Part shown: in pieces, positions 24,756-32,087 of the stretch
Position numbering within the stretch: position 1 is the stretch's first letter
Layout of the letters: every line of letters starts with the position of its first letter
Source of the DNA: Nocardia pseudovaccinii NBRC 100343
GTDB taxonomy: Bacteria > Actinomycetota > Actinomycetes > Mycobacteriales > Mycobacteriaceae
Direction of reading: 5' to 3'
NCBI RefSeq assembly: GCF_001613225.1
Contig: NZ_BDBY01000357.1
Location: 1 to 32,872, forward strand
DNA length: 32,872 bases
Notes under the pieces: model-generated
Told to the model about the DNA's origin: nothing
Databases searched by the model: none
What the model saw: only the letters and a program-made list of their open reading frames with translations
Program-made: the position numbers and the translations under genes

Positions 24756-25975
24756 GCACGGTATCGCGTAGCGATTCAATGGGGGGTGGTGGTCGGGCGA
24801 CGGGCGGGCGTTTCCCTGCTGCGGTGCTCGGCACCGGACAAACCCATCACGTGACGAAACGAACCGATGTGTCCATGGCGGGCATGTGCCGCGAGGCGAT
24901 CGATCGTGCACTGGTCGACGCCGGACTCTCCATCGCCGATATCGATGCGGTGGTGGTCGGTAAGGCGCCGGACTTCTTCGAGGGCGTCATGATGCCCGAG
25001 CTGTATCTGGCGGATGCGTTGGGCGCCACCGGAAAACCGCTGCTGCGCGTGCACACCGCCGGATCCGTCGGCGGCTCCACCGGTATCGTCGCCGCCAATC
25101 TGGTGCAGGCCGGGGTGCACAAGCGCGTACTCGCGATCGCCTGGGAGAAGCAGTCGGAATCGAATGCCATGTGGGCGTTGTCGTTTCCGGTGCCGTTCAC
25201 CATGCCGGTCGGCGCGGGTGCGGGCGGCTACTTCGCACCGCACGTGCGTTCCTACATCCGTCGCTCGAATGCGCCGGGCCATATCGGCGCGATGGTGGCG
25301 GTGAAGGATCGCCGCAACGGCGCGAAGAATCCGCTGGCACATCTGCACCAGCCGGATATCACGCTGGAGAAGGTGCTCTCCTCCCAAATGCTGTGGGATC
25401 CCATCCGATTCGACGAGACCTGCCCGTCCTCGGACGGTGCGTGCGCCGTGGTGATCGGTGACGAGGATGCCGCGAAGGCCGTCGAGGCCACCGGCAAGAA
25501 GGTCGCGTGGGTGCACGGCACCGCCATGCGCACCGAGCCGACCACCTTCGCCGGACGCGATCAGGTCAATCCACAGGCCGGACAGGATGCGGCGGCCGCA
25601 CTGTGGCAGGCCGCCGGAATCACCGACCCGCTCAACGAAATCGATGTCGCCGAGATCTACGTGCCGTTCTCCTGGTTCGAGCCGATGTGGCTGGAGAACC
25701 TGGGCTTCGTCCCGCAAGGCGACGGCTGGAAGCTCACCGATAAGGGCGAGACCGAGATCGGCGGCACCCTGCCGGTCAATCCGTCCGGCGGCGTGCTCTC
25801 CTCGAATCCGATCGGCGCCTCGGGGCTCATCCGATTCGCCGAGGCCGCGAAGCAGGTCATGGGCCGGGCCGGGGACTACCAGGTCGCGAATGCCAAGAAG
25901 GCACTCGGACACGCGTATGGCGGTGGGTCGCAGTACTTCTCGATGTGGGTGGTCGGCTCGGAGCAGCCGAACTGA
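24752..25975 (+). CDS. ltp3: Thiolase-like lipid-transfer protein Ltp3
   Basis: 407 residues from ATG 24752, with GGAGG upstream; the start overlaps the ltp4 stop (ATGA). The first 20 residues are coding-repeat copy C. The SCP2-thiolase fold begins at PAAVLGTGQTHHVTKR. Where thiolases have the cysteine loop, this protein reads HTAGSVGGSTG, with serine in place of cysteine. The C-terminal LPVNPSGGVLSSNPIGASGLIRFAE and GHAYGG blocks are family-typical. With Ltp4 and the DUF35 protein it probably forms a steroid-CoA lyase that releases the C24-branched fragment, by analogy to the Ltp2-ChsH2 aldolase. It corresponds to Rv3523. The next gene starts on its stop codon (TGATG). Confidence 0.91.
   Translation: MSTVSRSDSMGGGGRATGGRFPAAVLGTGQTHHVTKRTDVSMAGMCREAIDRALVDAGLSIADIDAVVVGKAPDFFEGVMMPELYLADALGATGKPLLRVHTAGSVGGSTGIVAANLVQAGVHKRVLAIAWEKQSESNAMWALSFPVPFTMPVGAGAGGYFAPHVRSYIRRSNAPGHIGAMVAVKDRRNGAKNPLAHLHQPDITLEKVLSSQMLWDPIRFDETCPSSDGACAVVIGDEDAAKAVEATGKKVAWVHGTAMRTEPTTFAGRDQVNPQAGQDAAAALWQAAGITDPLNEIDVAEIYVPFSWFEPMWLENLGFVPQGDGWKLTDKGETEIGGTLPVNPSGGVLSSNPIGASGLIRFAEAAKQVMGRAGDYQVANAKKALGHAYGGGSQYFSMWVVGSEQPN
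24755..24810 (+). repeat. Glycine-rich coding repeat, copy C
   Basis: Directly follows the ltp3 start codon and encodes STVSRSDSMGGGGRATGGR. It shares the ATGGGGGGTGGTGGTCGGG core with copy B, in the same frame. Confidence 0.85.
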
Positions 25976-26874
25976 TGACCCCGCTGAAGTTCACCGTCGG
26001 TATCGCGCTGAGTCCGCTGGACCAGCTGCCGGAATTGGCGAAAACCGCTGAGGAGTGCGGATTTTCGTCGATCGCACTACCGGATTCGCTGTTCTATATG
26101 AAGTCGGCGGCGGCGAAGTATCCCTACACCGCCGACGGCAGCCGCTTCTGGGGCCCGGAGACACCGTGGGTCGACCCGCTCATCGGCGCGACCGCCATGG
26201 CGGCGGTGACCAGCCGGATTCGCTTCTACACCAACGTGCTGAAACTCGGCTCGCGCAATCCGCTGCTGCTTGCGCGCCAAGTGGGCTCGGTCGCCAACCT
26301 GTCCGGTAACCGGTTCGGGTTCGGTGTCGGAATCGGCTGGGCACCTGAGGAATTCGAATGGTGCGGCGTACCCTACGCCGATCGTGGCGCACGGGTCGAC
26401 GAGATGATCGAGGTGATCAAGCTGGTACTCGACGGCGGCATGGTCGAATACCACGGGAAGTTCTTCGACTTCGAGCCGCTGCAGATCAGCCCGGCGCCGG
26501 GCGAACCGGTGCCGTTCTACATCGGCGGCCACACCGCGCCCGCGCTGCGCCGGGCGGCCAAGGTCGGCGACGGCTGGACCTCGGCGATGATGACCTACGA
26601 CGAACTGTGCGTCACCATCGGCAAGCTCGGCGCCCTGCGCACCGAATTCGGCCGGGAGAGTGCACCTTTCGAAATCCAGGCGGTGTGCATCGACAAGTTC
26701 GGGCGCTCCGGATATCAGGATCTGGCCGATGCCGGGGTGACCGACGCGATCGTGGTCCCGTGGCTGGCCGACGGCATCGGTTTCGACGGTGAGCTGGCGG
26801 CGAAGCAGGATTCACTGCGCCGCTTCGCCGCGAAGAATATCGAGGACCCCATCGTCGCGAAGGCACGCGTATGA
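25975..26874 (+). CDS. LLM-class F420-dependent oxidoreductase, second copy
   Basis: 299 residues from ATG 25975, which shares one base with the ltp3 stop. Earlier in-frame codons lie inside ltp3. The luciferase-like barrel shows PLKFTVGIALSPLDQLPELA, IRFYTNVLKLGSRNPLLLARQ, GNRFGFGVGIGWAPEEFEW and PFYIGGHTAPALRRAAKVGDGW. It differs from the Rv3520c-like enzyme at 21434 and belongs to another subfamily. Strict coupling to ltp3 and to the NTF2-like gene (ATGA) places it in the side-chain operon. It may carry out an F420-dependent redox step before or after the lyase reaction, by inference from position. Confidence 0.88.
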   Translation: MTPLKFTVGIALSPLDQLPELAKTAEECGFSSIALPDSLFYMKSAAAKYPYTADGSRFWGPETPWVDPLIGATAMAAVTSRIRFYTNVLKLGSRNPLLLARQVGSVANLSGNRFGFGVGIGWAPEEFEWCGVPYADRGARVDEMIEVIKLVLDGGMVEYHGKFFDFEPLQISPAPGEPVPFYIGGHTAPALRRAAKVGDGWTSAMMTYDELCVTIGKLGALRTEFGRESAPFEIQAVCIDKFGRSGYQDLADAGVTDAIVVPWLADGIGFDGELAAKQDSLRRFAAKNIEDPIVAKARV

Positions 26875-27287
26875 GTACTTCCGAACATCCAGCAAGGACC
26901 GCCGGACTCGCCTCGCAGGCCGCGGTGCGGGCCAGGGACAAGCAGGCCTGGGTCGATCTGTTCGCAACCGACGGCATTGTCGAAGATCCCATCGGCCCTT
27001 CGGGTTTCGATCCGGAGGGCAAGGGTCATCGCGGTAAGGAGGCCATCGCGGCCTTCTGGGATATGGCGATCGCGAAGACCGATTCGATCGAGTTCCTGTT
27101 CGAGGACTCCTTCGCCTGCGGTAACGAGATCGCGTTCACCGGTCTGATCCGCACCAAGATGGGCGGACACCAGATCGATGCCGAGGGCGTGTTCACCTAC
27201 AAGGTCGACGAATCAGGCAAAATCGCCGCGCTGCGGGCCTTCTGGGAGGTCGACCGCGCAATGGCCACGGCCAAGCCGATTCCCTGA
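26871..27287 (+). CDS. NTF2/SnoaL-like protein related to ketosteroid isomerase
   Basis: 138 residues. DLFATDGIVEDPIGPSGFDPEGKGHRGKEAI resembles ketosteroid isomerase around its Asp40 (VEDP), and GKIAALRAFWEVD matches the end of the fold. By eye alignment the isomerase Tyr16 position is Ser and the Asp103 position is Gly, so only one of three key residues remains. True Delta5-3-ketosteroid isomerase activity is doubtful; a different isomerase, hydratase or binding role for a steroid intermediate is possible. The ATG overlaps the LLM stop (ATGA). It is the last gene of the DUF35-ltp4-ltp3-LLM operon and ends before a double terminator. Confidence 0.87.
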   Translation: MSTSEHPARTAGLASQAAVRARDKQAWVDLFATDGIVEDPIGPSGFDPEGKGHRGKEAIAAFWDMAIAKTDSIEFLFEDSFACGNEIAFTGLIRTKMGGHQIDAEGVFTYKVDESGKIAALRAFWEVDRAMATAKPIP

Positions 27288-27320
27288 GCGCGCTGCCCCT
27301 CCCCTCGGGGGCAGCACAAC

Positions 27321-27366
27321 AAGGGCCCTCGCACCGGCTATTGGGCAAACCGGTGCGGGGGCCCTT
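27321..27366 (+). terminator. Terminator of the ltp operon
   Basis: 17-bp stem: AAGGGCCCTCGCACCGG at 27321-27337 pairs with 27350-27366, with one U-G wobble and a 12-nt loop. It lies 33 nt after the NTF2-like stop. Confidence 0.8.
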
Positions 27367-27381
27367 ATCTGTTACCGAGGG

Positions 27382-27420
27382 CCGGGGATCCAGGCTGCCG
27401 ACACAAGCCTGGATCCCCGG
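27382..27420 (-). terminator. Terminator of cyp125
   Basis: Perfect 15-bp stem (CCGGGGATCCAGGCT at 27382-27396 and complement at 27406-27420) with a 9-nt loop, 4 nt past the cyp125 stop. It stands next to the plus-strand hairpin at 27321. Confidence 0.8.
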
Positions 27421-27424
27421 CGAT

Positions 27425-28690
27425 TCAGTGCGCGACCGGGCAGCCCGAGGCCTTGTAGTCGACCTGGAATTCCTTGACCCCGTTGAGCCAGCCGGAACGC
27501 AGCCGCTTGGGGTCACCGAGCTTGGTGATATCGGGCATGGCGTCCGCAATGGCTTTGAAGATCAGATCGACCTCCATCCGCGCCAGATTCGCGCCGATGC
27601 AGAAGTGCGCGCCGGTACCGCCGAAGGACAAGTGCTGGTTGTCCTTTCGCATGATGTCGAATTTCTCCGGGTTCTCGAAGACCTCTTCGTCGAAGTTGGC
27701 CGAGCGGTAGAGCATGACCACCCGCTGGCCCTTCTTGATCTGCACGCCACCGAGTTCGGTGTCCTCCAGCGCGGTTCGCTGGAACGAGGTGACCGGGGTG
27801 GCCCAGCGAATGATCTCGTCGGCGGCGGTGGCAGGACGCTGCTTCTTGAACAGCTCCCACTGGTCCGGATGCTCCAGGAAGGCCGCCATGCCGTGGGTGA
27901 TCGCATTGCGGGTGGTCTCATTGCCCGCGACGGCCAGCATGATCACGAAGAAGCCGAACTCCTCCGGCGTCAGCTCATCGCCGTCGACATCCGCCTCGAT
28001 CAGTTTGGTCACGATATCGTCGGCCGGGCATTCCTTACGCGCCGCGGCCATTTGGTACGCGTAGCCGAGCACCTCGGCGGATGCGGCGACCGGATCGGCC
28101 GTGCTTTCCGGATCGTCGTAGCCGGTCATATCGTTGGACCAGGTGAAGACCTTCCTGCGGTCCTCCTGCGGGATGCCGATCAGCTCGGCGATCGCCTGCA
28201 GCGGCAGTTCGGAGGCGACCTGGGTGACGAAATCGCCGGTGCCGTTCTCCGCCGCTTCCTTGACGATGGCCTCGGCCCTGGTCTGGAGTTCGGCCTTCAG
28301 GCCGTTGATCACGCGCGGGGTGAAGCCGCGGGAGATGATCTTGCGGAGCTTGGTGTGTTGGGGCGCATCCATGTTCAACAGGACGAAGCGCTGCAATTCG
28401 ATCTGCTCGCGAGTGATGTCGTCGTTGAAGCGCGGGATCGCGGTGTTCTCGAAGGTGGAGAACACATCGCTGCGGCGCGAGACCTCCTTGACGTCGGCAT
28501 ACTTGCTCACCACCCAGAAGCCTTCGTCATGGAAACCGCCGATCTCAGGGGGCTGCGGATTCCACCAGATCGGTGCGGTACGGCGCAGTTCGGCGTACTC
28601 CTCGACCGGAACACGCTCGGCATAAATGTCCGGGTCCGTGACATCGAACCCATCCGGCAGGTTCGGCCGGGCATTGCGCTGGTCTACCAC
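27425..28690 (-). CDS. cyp125: Steroid C26/C27-monooxygenase cytochrome P450 CYP125
   Basis: 421 residues from GTG 28690 with AAGGAG upstream. The longer frame to 28840 runs through the promoter. It closely follows M. tuberculosis CYP125A1: PNLPDGFDVTDPDIYAERVPVEE, AAPIWWN-like APIWWNPQ, the I-helix AVAGNETTRNAITHGM, EIIRWATPVTSFQRTAL and the heme loop FGGTGAHFCIGANLARM with Cys364. CYP125 oxidises the terminal side-chain carbon of cholest-4-en-3-one to the acid, the step before FadD19. It is cytosolic and needs a ferredoxin such as FdxD. It is divergent from fadA5, as Rv3545c is from Rv3546, with a perfect KstR box between them. Confidence 0.96.
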   Translation of the reverse strand: MVDQRNARPNLPDGFDVTDPDIYAERVPVEEYAELRRTAPIWWNPQPPEIGGFHDEGFWVVSKYADVKEVSRRSDVFSTFENTAIPRFNDDITREQIELQRFVLLNMDAPQHTKLRKIISRGFTPRVINGLKAELQTRAEAIVKEAAENGTGDFVTQVASELPLQAIAELIGIPQEDRRKVFTWSNDMTGYDDPESTADPVAASAEVLGYAYQMAAARKECPADDIVTKLIEADVDGDELTPEEFGFFVIMLAVAGNETTRNAITHGMAAFLEHPDQWELFKKQRPATAADEIIRWATPVTSFQRTALEDTELGGVQIKKGQRVVMLYRSANFDEEVFENPEKFDIMRKDNQHLSFGGTGAHFCIGANLARMEVDLIFKAIADAMPDITKLGDPKRLRSGWLNGVKEFQVDYKASGCPVAH

Positions 28691-28711
28691 CAGATGTCTC
28701 CTTCGACAAAC

Positions 28712-28725
28712 TGAAACACGTTCTA
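28712..28725. promoter_or_regulatory. KstR operator between cyp125 and fadA5
   Basis: TGAAACACGTTCTA matches TnnAACnnGTTnnA fully. On the plus strand its end continues as TACAAT (28724-28729), a good -10 hexamer for fadA5. A second, degenerate half-match (CAC-AC-GTTTCA) is at 28790-28803, nearer fadA5. Confidence 0.82.
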
Positions 28726-28830
28726 CAATCATTGAAGCATAGGCGGCATAATGAGGGAAGAACAGGACAGATTCCGCCGCATTACGCGTAAACACACGTT
28801 TCAGTTTCTGTCCCGAAAGAAAGGTTGGAC

Positions 28831-29994
28831 ATGGGCACACCCGTCATCGTCGAGGCCGCTCGCACCCCCATCGGCAAGCGCGGCGGCTGGCTCGCCGGTC
28901 TGCACGCCGCCGAACTGCTCGGCGTCGCCCAGCGCGGACTGCTCGAGAAGGCGCACCTGGATCCCGCAGCGGTGGAACAGGTCATCGGCGGCTGCGTCAC
29001 CCAGGCCGGTGAACAGTCCAACAACGTGACCCGCGTCGCCTGGCTGCACGCCGGACTGCCGTGGCAGGTCGGCGCCACCACCATCGACGCACAGTGCGGA
29101 TCGGCGCAGCAGGCCAACCATCTGATCGCCGGGCTGATCGCGACCGGCGCCATCGATATCGGCATGGCCTGCGGCGTGGAGGCGATGAGCCGAGTTCCGT
29201 TGGGCGCCAACGTCGGCGAGAACGCGGGCCCACGTCGCCCGGCCTCCTGGAATATCGATCTGCCGAATCAATTCGAGGCCGCCGAGCGTATTGCCAAGCG
29301 GCGCGGCTTCACTCGCGATGATCTCGATGAACTCGGCGTCCGCTCGCAGCGGTTGGCCGCCCAGGCCTGGGCCGAGGGACGCTTCGATCGCGAGGTACTC
29401 ACCGTGACCGCGCCCGCCGTCGACAAGGAAGGCAAGCTCACCGGCGAAAAGCTGGACGTGACAAGGGATCAGGGCCTGCGCGACACCTCGCCCGAGGGCC
29501 TGGCCAAGCTGAAGCCGGTACTCGAGGGCGGAATCCACACCGCGGGCACCTCCTCGCAGATCTCCGACGGCGCGGCCGCCGTACTGCTGATGGACGAAAA
29601 GGCCGCGCAGCGAGCGGGTTTGCGCCCGCGCGCGCGGATCGTGAGCCAGGTGCTCGTCGGCGCGGAGCCCGAGTTCCATCTCGACGGCCCGGTGCAGGCC
29701 TGCACCCGGCTGCTCGAACGCTCCGGAATGAATATCGGCGACATCGACCTTTTCGAGATCAATGAAGCCTTTGCGGCAGTGGCACTTTCATGGACTTCTG
29801 TACACAAGCCAGACATGGACCGGGTGAATGTAAACGGTGGCGCCATCGCCCTCGGACATCCCGTCGGCTCAACCGGATCTCGGCTCATCACAACGGCTTT
29901 GCATGAACTGGAGCGATCCGGCGGCAGCACCGCGATGGTTCTCATGTGTGCAGGTGGCGCATTGGCGACAGGCACTATCATCGAGCGTTTGTAG
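28831..29994 (+). CDS. fadA5: Steroid beta-ketothiolase FadA5
   Basis: 387 residues from ATG 28831 with AAAGG 7 nt upstream; a TTG two codons earlier is less likely. It follows M. tuberculosis FadA5 closely: TPVIVEAARTPIGKRGGWL, VIGGCVTQAGEQSNNVTRVAW and DLPNQFEAAERIAKRRG in parts. The thiolase residues are intact: Cys89 in AQCGSAQQ, His343 in GHPVGSTG and Cys373 in MCAGGA. FadA5 cleaves the 3-keto sterol CoA ester, releasing acetyl- or propionyl-CoA units from the side chain. Unlike Ltp3 and Ltp4 it is a true thiolase by sequence. It is divergent from cyp125, with shared KstR control. Confidence 0.96.
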   Translation: MGTPVIVEAARTPIGKRGGWLAGLHAAELLGVAQRGLLEKAHLDPAAVEQVIGGCVTQAGEQSNNVTRVAWLHAGLPWQVGATTIDAQCGSAQQANHLIAGLIATGAIDIGMACGVEAMSRVPLGANVGENAGPRRPASWNIDLPNQFEAAERIAKRRGFTRDDLDELGVRSQRLAAQAWAEGRFDREVLTVTAPAVDKEGKLTGEKLDVTRDQGLRDTSPEGLAKLKPVLEGGIHTAGTSSQISDGAAAVLLMDEKAAQRAGLRPRARIVSQVLVGAEPEFHLDGPVQACTRLLERSGMNIGDIDLFEINEAFAAVALSWTSVHKPDMDRVNVNGGAIALGHPVGSTGSRLITTALHELERSGGSTAMVLMCAGGALATGTIIERL

Positions 29995-30355
29995 CAGTTT
30001 CAACCAATTCTGCTCCAAAGTTGAACGTTCATCCCAATGAGCCCAAAACGTGTCGTACGCCACACAAACTCCAGTACAGGCACGTAGATGACCTATCAGC
30101 TATCTTTTCGCTATCACAGACCTATCGGGGAAGACCCTCGCGACGGGCCAGAACCGGTTCACACCACCCCTTCTCAAGAGCCGTTGGCGTGACCCGCAAA
30201 CGCAACCGTCGCAGTGACTTCACCGGAGCGGCACCTAGAAGCTTCAAGGAAATCCTGAATCAGGCGTAGGTTTTCAGTTACTGAGCCGCTAATATCAATG
30301 ATACGTATCCGAGATAACGACTGTTAGTACAGCGAAGGGAATTGGGCGGCTCACA
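29995..30355. other. Intergenic region between fadA5 and the EspR-like gene
   Basis: 361 nt of clearly lower GC than the neighbouring genes. It holds repeated CTATC motifs (30090-30130), a perfect GATACGTATC palindrome at 30300-30309 in the probable EspR-like promoter, and two tiny overlapping reading frames (30088-30192 and 30189-30269) that I cannot confirm as genes. No clear terminator hairpin follows fadA5. Confidence 0.5.
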
Positions 30356-30772
30356 ATGGCTGATTTCGCGGCGCGGCTGAACAAGCTGTTCGAAACCGTG
30401 CATCCCCCGGGGCGCAAGCCGCACACCAACGCGGAGGTTGCGGCCGCGCTGACGGCCTCCGGACATCCGATCTCGAAACCGTACCTCTCGCAGTTGCGGT
30501 CGGGACAGCGGACCAACCCGTCGGACGAAACGGTGGCTGCACTGGCCAAGTTCTTCAAGGTCAAGCCGGACTACTTCTTCAACGACATCTATGCCGCCAA
30601 GATCGATCACGATCTGGAGTTGCTGTCCCAGCTGCAGGGCTACGGGCTGCGACGGTTGTCGAGTAGGGCGTTCGATCTGTCCGAAGAATCACAGAACCTC
30701 CTCACCTCCATGGCGGAGAAATTGCGGGCAAGCGAAGGTCTGCCCGAAATTCCTCCGGACGGTACCGAATAG
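30356..30772 (+). CDS. EspR-like helix-turn-helix regulator
   Basis: 138 residues, with FAARLNKLFETVHPPGRKPHT at the start and PYLSQLRSGQRTNPS at about 42-56. This matches the EspR type of M. tuberculosis (Rv3849): an N-terminal HTH with an extra helix, then a C-terminal dimerisation domain with a long helix (about residues 70-130). EspR is a nucleoid-associated global regulator that binds as linked dimers and affects ESX-1 and cell-wall genes. Actinobacteria often carry several such paralogues, so orthology is not certain. ATG 30356 lacks a strong Shine-Dalgarno sequence at normal spacing. It ends at a perfect 18-bp hairpin and faces the minus-strand membrane operon. Confidence 0.86.
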   Translation: MADFAARLNKLFETVHPPGRKPHTNAEVAAALTASGHPISKPYLSQLRSGQRTNPSDETVAALAKFFKVKPDYFFNDIYAAKIDHDLELLSQLQGYGLRRLSSRAFDLSEESQNLLTSMAEKLRASEGLPEIPPDGTE

Positions 30773-30784
30773 GTTCTCCCACAG

Positions 30785-30823
30785 CGCAGTACGGTGCGAC
30801 CCACAGGGTCGCACCGTACTGCG
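30785..30823 (+). terminator. Terminator of the EspR-like gene
   Basis: Perfect 18-bp stem (CGCAGTACGGTGCGACCC at 30785-30802 and complement at 30806-30823) with a 3-nt loop, 12 nt past the stop codon. Confidence 0.82.
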
Positions 30824-30965
30824 TCATGGGTATGGATGCTTCGTGACTTGCACCACCCATGAATTATGGGCTTGGCGACAAGTGCAGGGTTGCGATAAAA
30901 GCGCGCGCCTGGAGTGACCGCGTTGCGACGAAATCAGTTGTGCGGATACGTCGGTAGACACATGA

Positions 30966-30997
30966 AATCCGGCAGGCCATCAGAGCCTTGCCGGATT
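30966..30997 (-). terminator. Terminator of the membrane-protein operon
   Basis: AATCCGGCAGGC (30966-30977) pairs with GCCTTGCCGGATT (30985-30997), with a single-base bulge and a 7-nt loop. It lies about 80 nt past the minus-strand stop at 31077. The rest of 30773-31076 holds no gene I can support. Confidence 0.65.
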
Positions 30998-31076
30998 CCT
31001 TGCTATGTCAACCGTATTGAATACCCGGAGCGAGTCCTCGGAATGCTTCGGACTGATCGGTTTGGATTGCACACGA

Positions 31077-32087
31077 TCAATTTCGGGCAGCGGCTCCGGC
31101 ACCCGCTTCGTAGGCGCGCGCGATTGCCTGGACCCAACCGCGAGGACTAATGCCCTCGGGCGGAGCAATCCACCGTGCGTCTACTACTACATCACCCAAT
31201 GGGTTTCGCGCCCACTGCGCAACTCGGTCCGCACGCGCCGATACCAGTGGCGGCGGCGGGCCAGCGGTGACAATTTCGATGCCGCCGCCGGATTGCAGAT
31301 ACAGCGCGTCCATGATCTGCGCGACCTGATCGGATGCCTTGAGCTGCGTCGAGGTACCGGTCTGCTCGTGGGCGACCACCTCCGGAAACCGGCCGACCAT
31401 GATGCGGTGCAGAACCTTGGTCTGCCGCAACAGGATTCGCGCACGCACCCACAACTCCACCACGATCCAGACCGCACCGAACGCGATGAGCAGCGCGGCC
31501 GCCGCCCAGATAGGCCAAGCCCAGTCCGCTTCACCGGCCCGCGCGGGCGGCGCATCGATAGAGGCCCGGCGGACCTGCAGCGCTGCCAGTACCGCGACGA
31601 CCGCGGTGCCCGCGGTGTAGATCGCGATACCGCGACCGAGGGTGGTCCAGTCCAGATTGCGCACACCGGTGACAACGACGAATACACAGCCGAGTGCGAC
31701 AACTATCCAGCCGAAGGTGGTGGACCAGAACAGATTCACCGCCACTACGAGCACACCGACGCCATAGATGACGAAGGCGATCTGGCGCAGATTGCTGCGG
31801 GAGACGACCGGCCACGCGGCCGAGGCCACCACCGAGGTCGCGGCCGCGAAGAGGATCCAGGCCGAGGCGACGATGCCGTCGGAGGGCATGCCCGAACGCA
31901 GGCCGCGCGGTAGCAGGTTGTCCAGCGCCAGCGCGATTTCCGGAACCGCGACGGTGGCCGCGAGCGCGACCGCCGCGACCGCGACCACGATCGCCACTCG
32001 GGCGGTCGTCGCGGGCTTCACCAGCACGCGCCCCACACGCGCACCGGCGGCAACCCAGACCAGCATGGCCGTCAACCAGAGGGTCAT
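31077..32087 (-). CDS. Seven-TM membrane protein with cytosolic C-terminal domain (DUF6545/MAB_1171c-like)
   Basis: 336 residues. Seven hydrophobic segments lie at about residues 2-18, 28-48, 70-92, 98-120, 124-144, 151-172 and 188-213. A soluble domain of about 120 residues follows, starting WVRARILLRQTKVLHRIMVGRFPEVV. This architecture fits the actinobacterial family annotated as MAB_1171c-type putative transporter. Transport has not been shown to my knowledge. The ATG overlaps the stop of the ImmA/IrrE peptidase gene (ATGA), so they are made together. Pairing with a cytosolic metallopeptidase suggests a membrane sensing or stress-response unit, by inference. Confidence 0.8.
   Translation of the reverse strand: MTLWLTAMLVWVAAGARVGRVLVKPATTARVAIVVAVAAVALAATVAVPEIALALDNLLPRGLRSGMPSDGIVASAWILFAAATSVVASAAWPVVSRSNLRQIAFVIYGVGVLVVAVNLFWSTTFGWIVVALGCVFVVVTGVRNLDWTTLGRGIAIYTAGTAVVAVLAALQVRRASIDAPPARAGEADWAWPIWAAAALLIAFGAVWIVVELWVRARILLRQTKVLHRIMVGRFPEVVAHEQTGTSTQLKASDQVAQIMDALYLQSGGGIEIVTAGPPPPLVSARADRVAQWARNPLGDVVVDARWIAPPEGISPRGWVQAIARAYEAGAGAAARN

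Noticed and set aside
22521..24911. 796-codon minus-strand open frame
   Set aside because: It is antisense to the DUF35 gene and ltp4, has a low-complexity Arg/Gly/His composition, and shows no family motif. Long antisense frames are normal in GC-rich genes.
27341..28714. 457-codon plus-strand open frame
   Set aside because: It is the antisense shadow of cyp125, which matches a known enzyme along its whole length.
28790..28803. Second KstR box upstream of fadA5
   Set aside because: Only the GTTTCA half fits; the AAC half reads CAC. It is noted under the main operator but not called as a site.
29946..30269. 107-codon frame starting inside fadA5
   Set aside because: The start lies in fadA5 coding sequence without a ribosome binding site. 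Only its last 26 codons are listed as a doubtful observation.
30914..31150. 78-codon plus-strand frame
   Set aside because: It runs through the terminator hairpin and into the 3' end of the 7-TM gene on the other strand. No motif.
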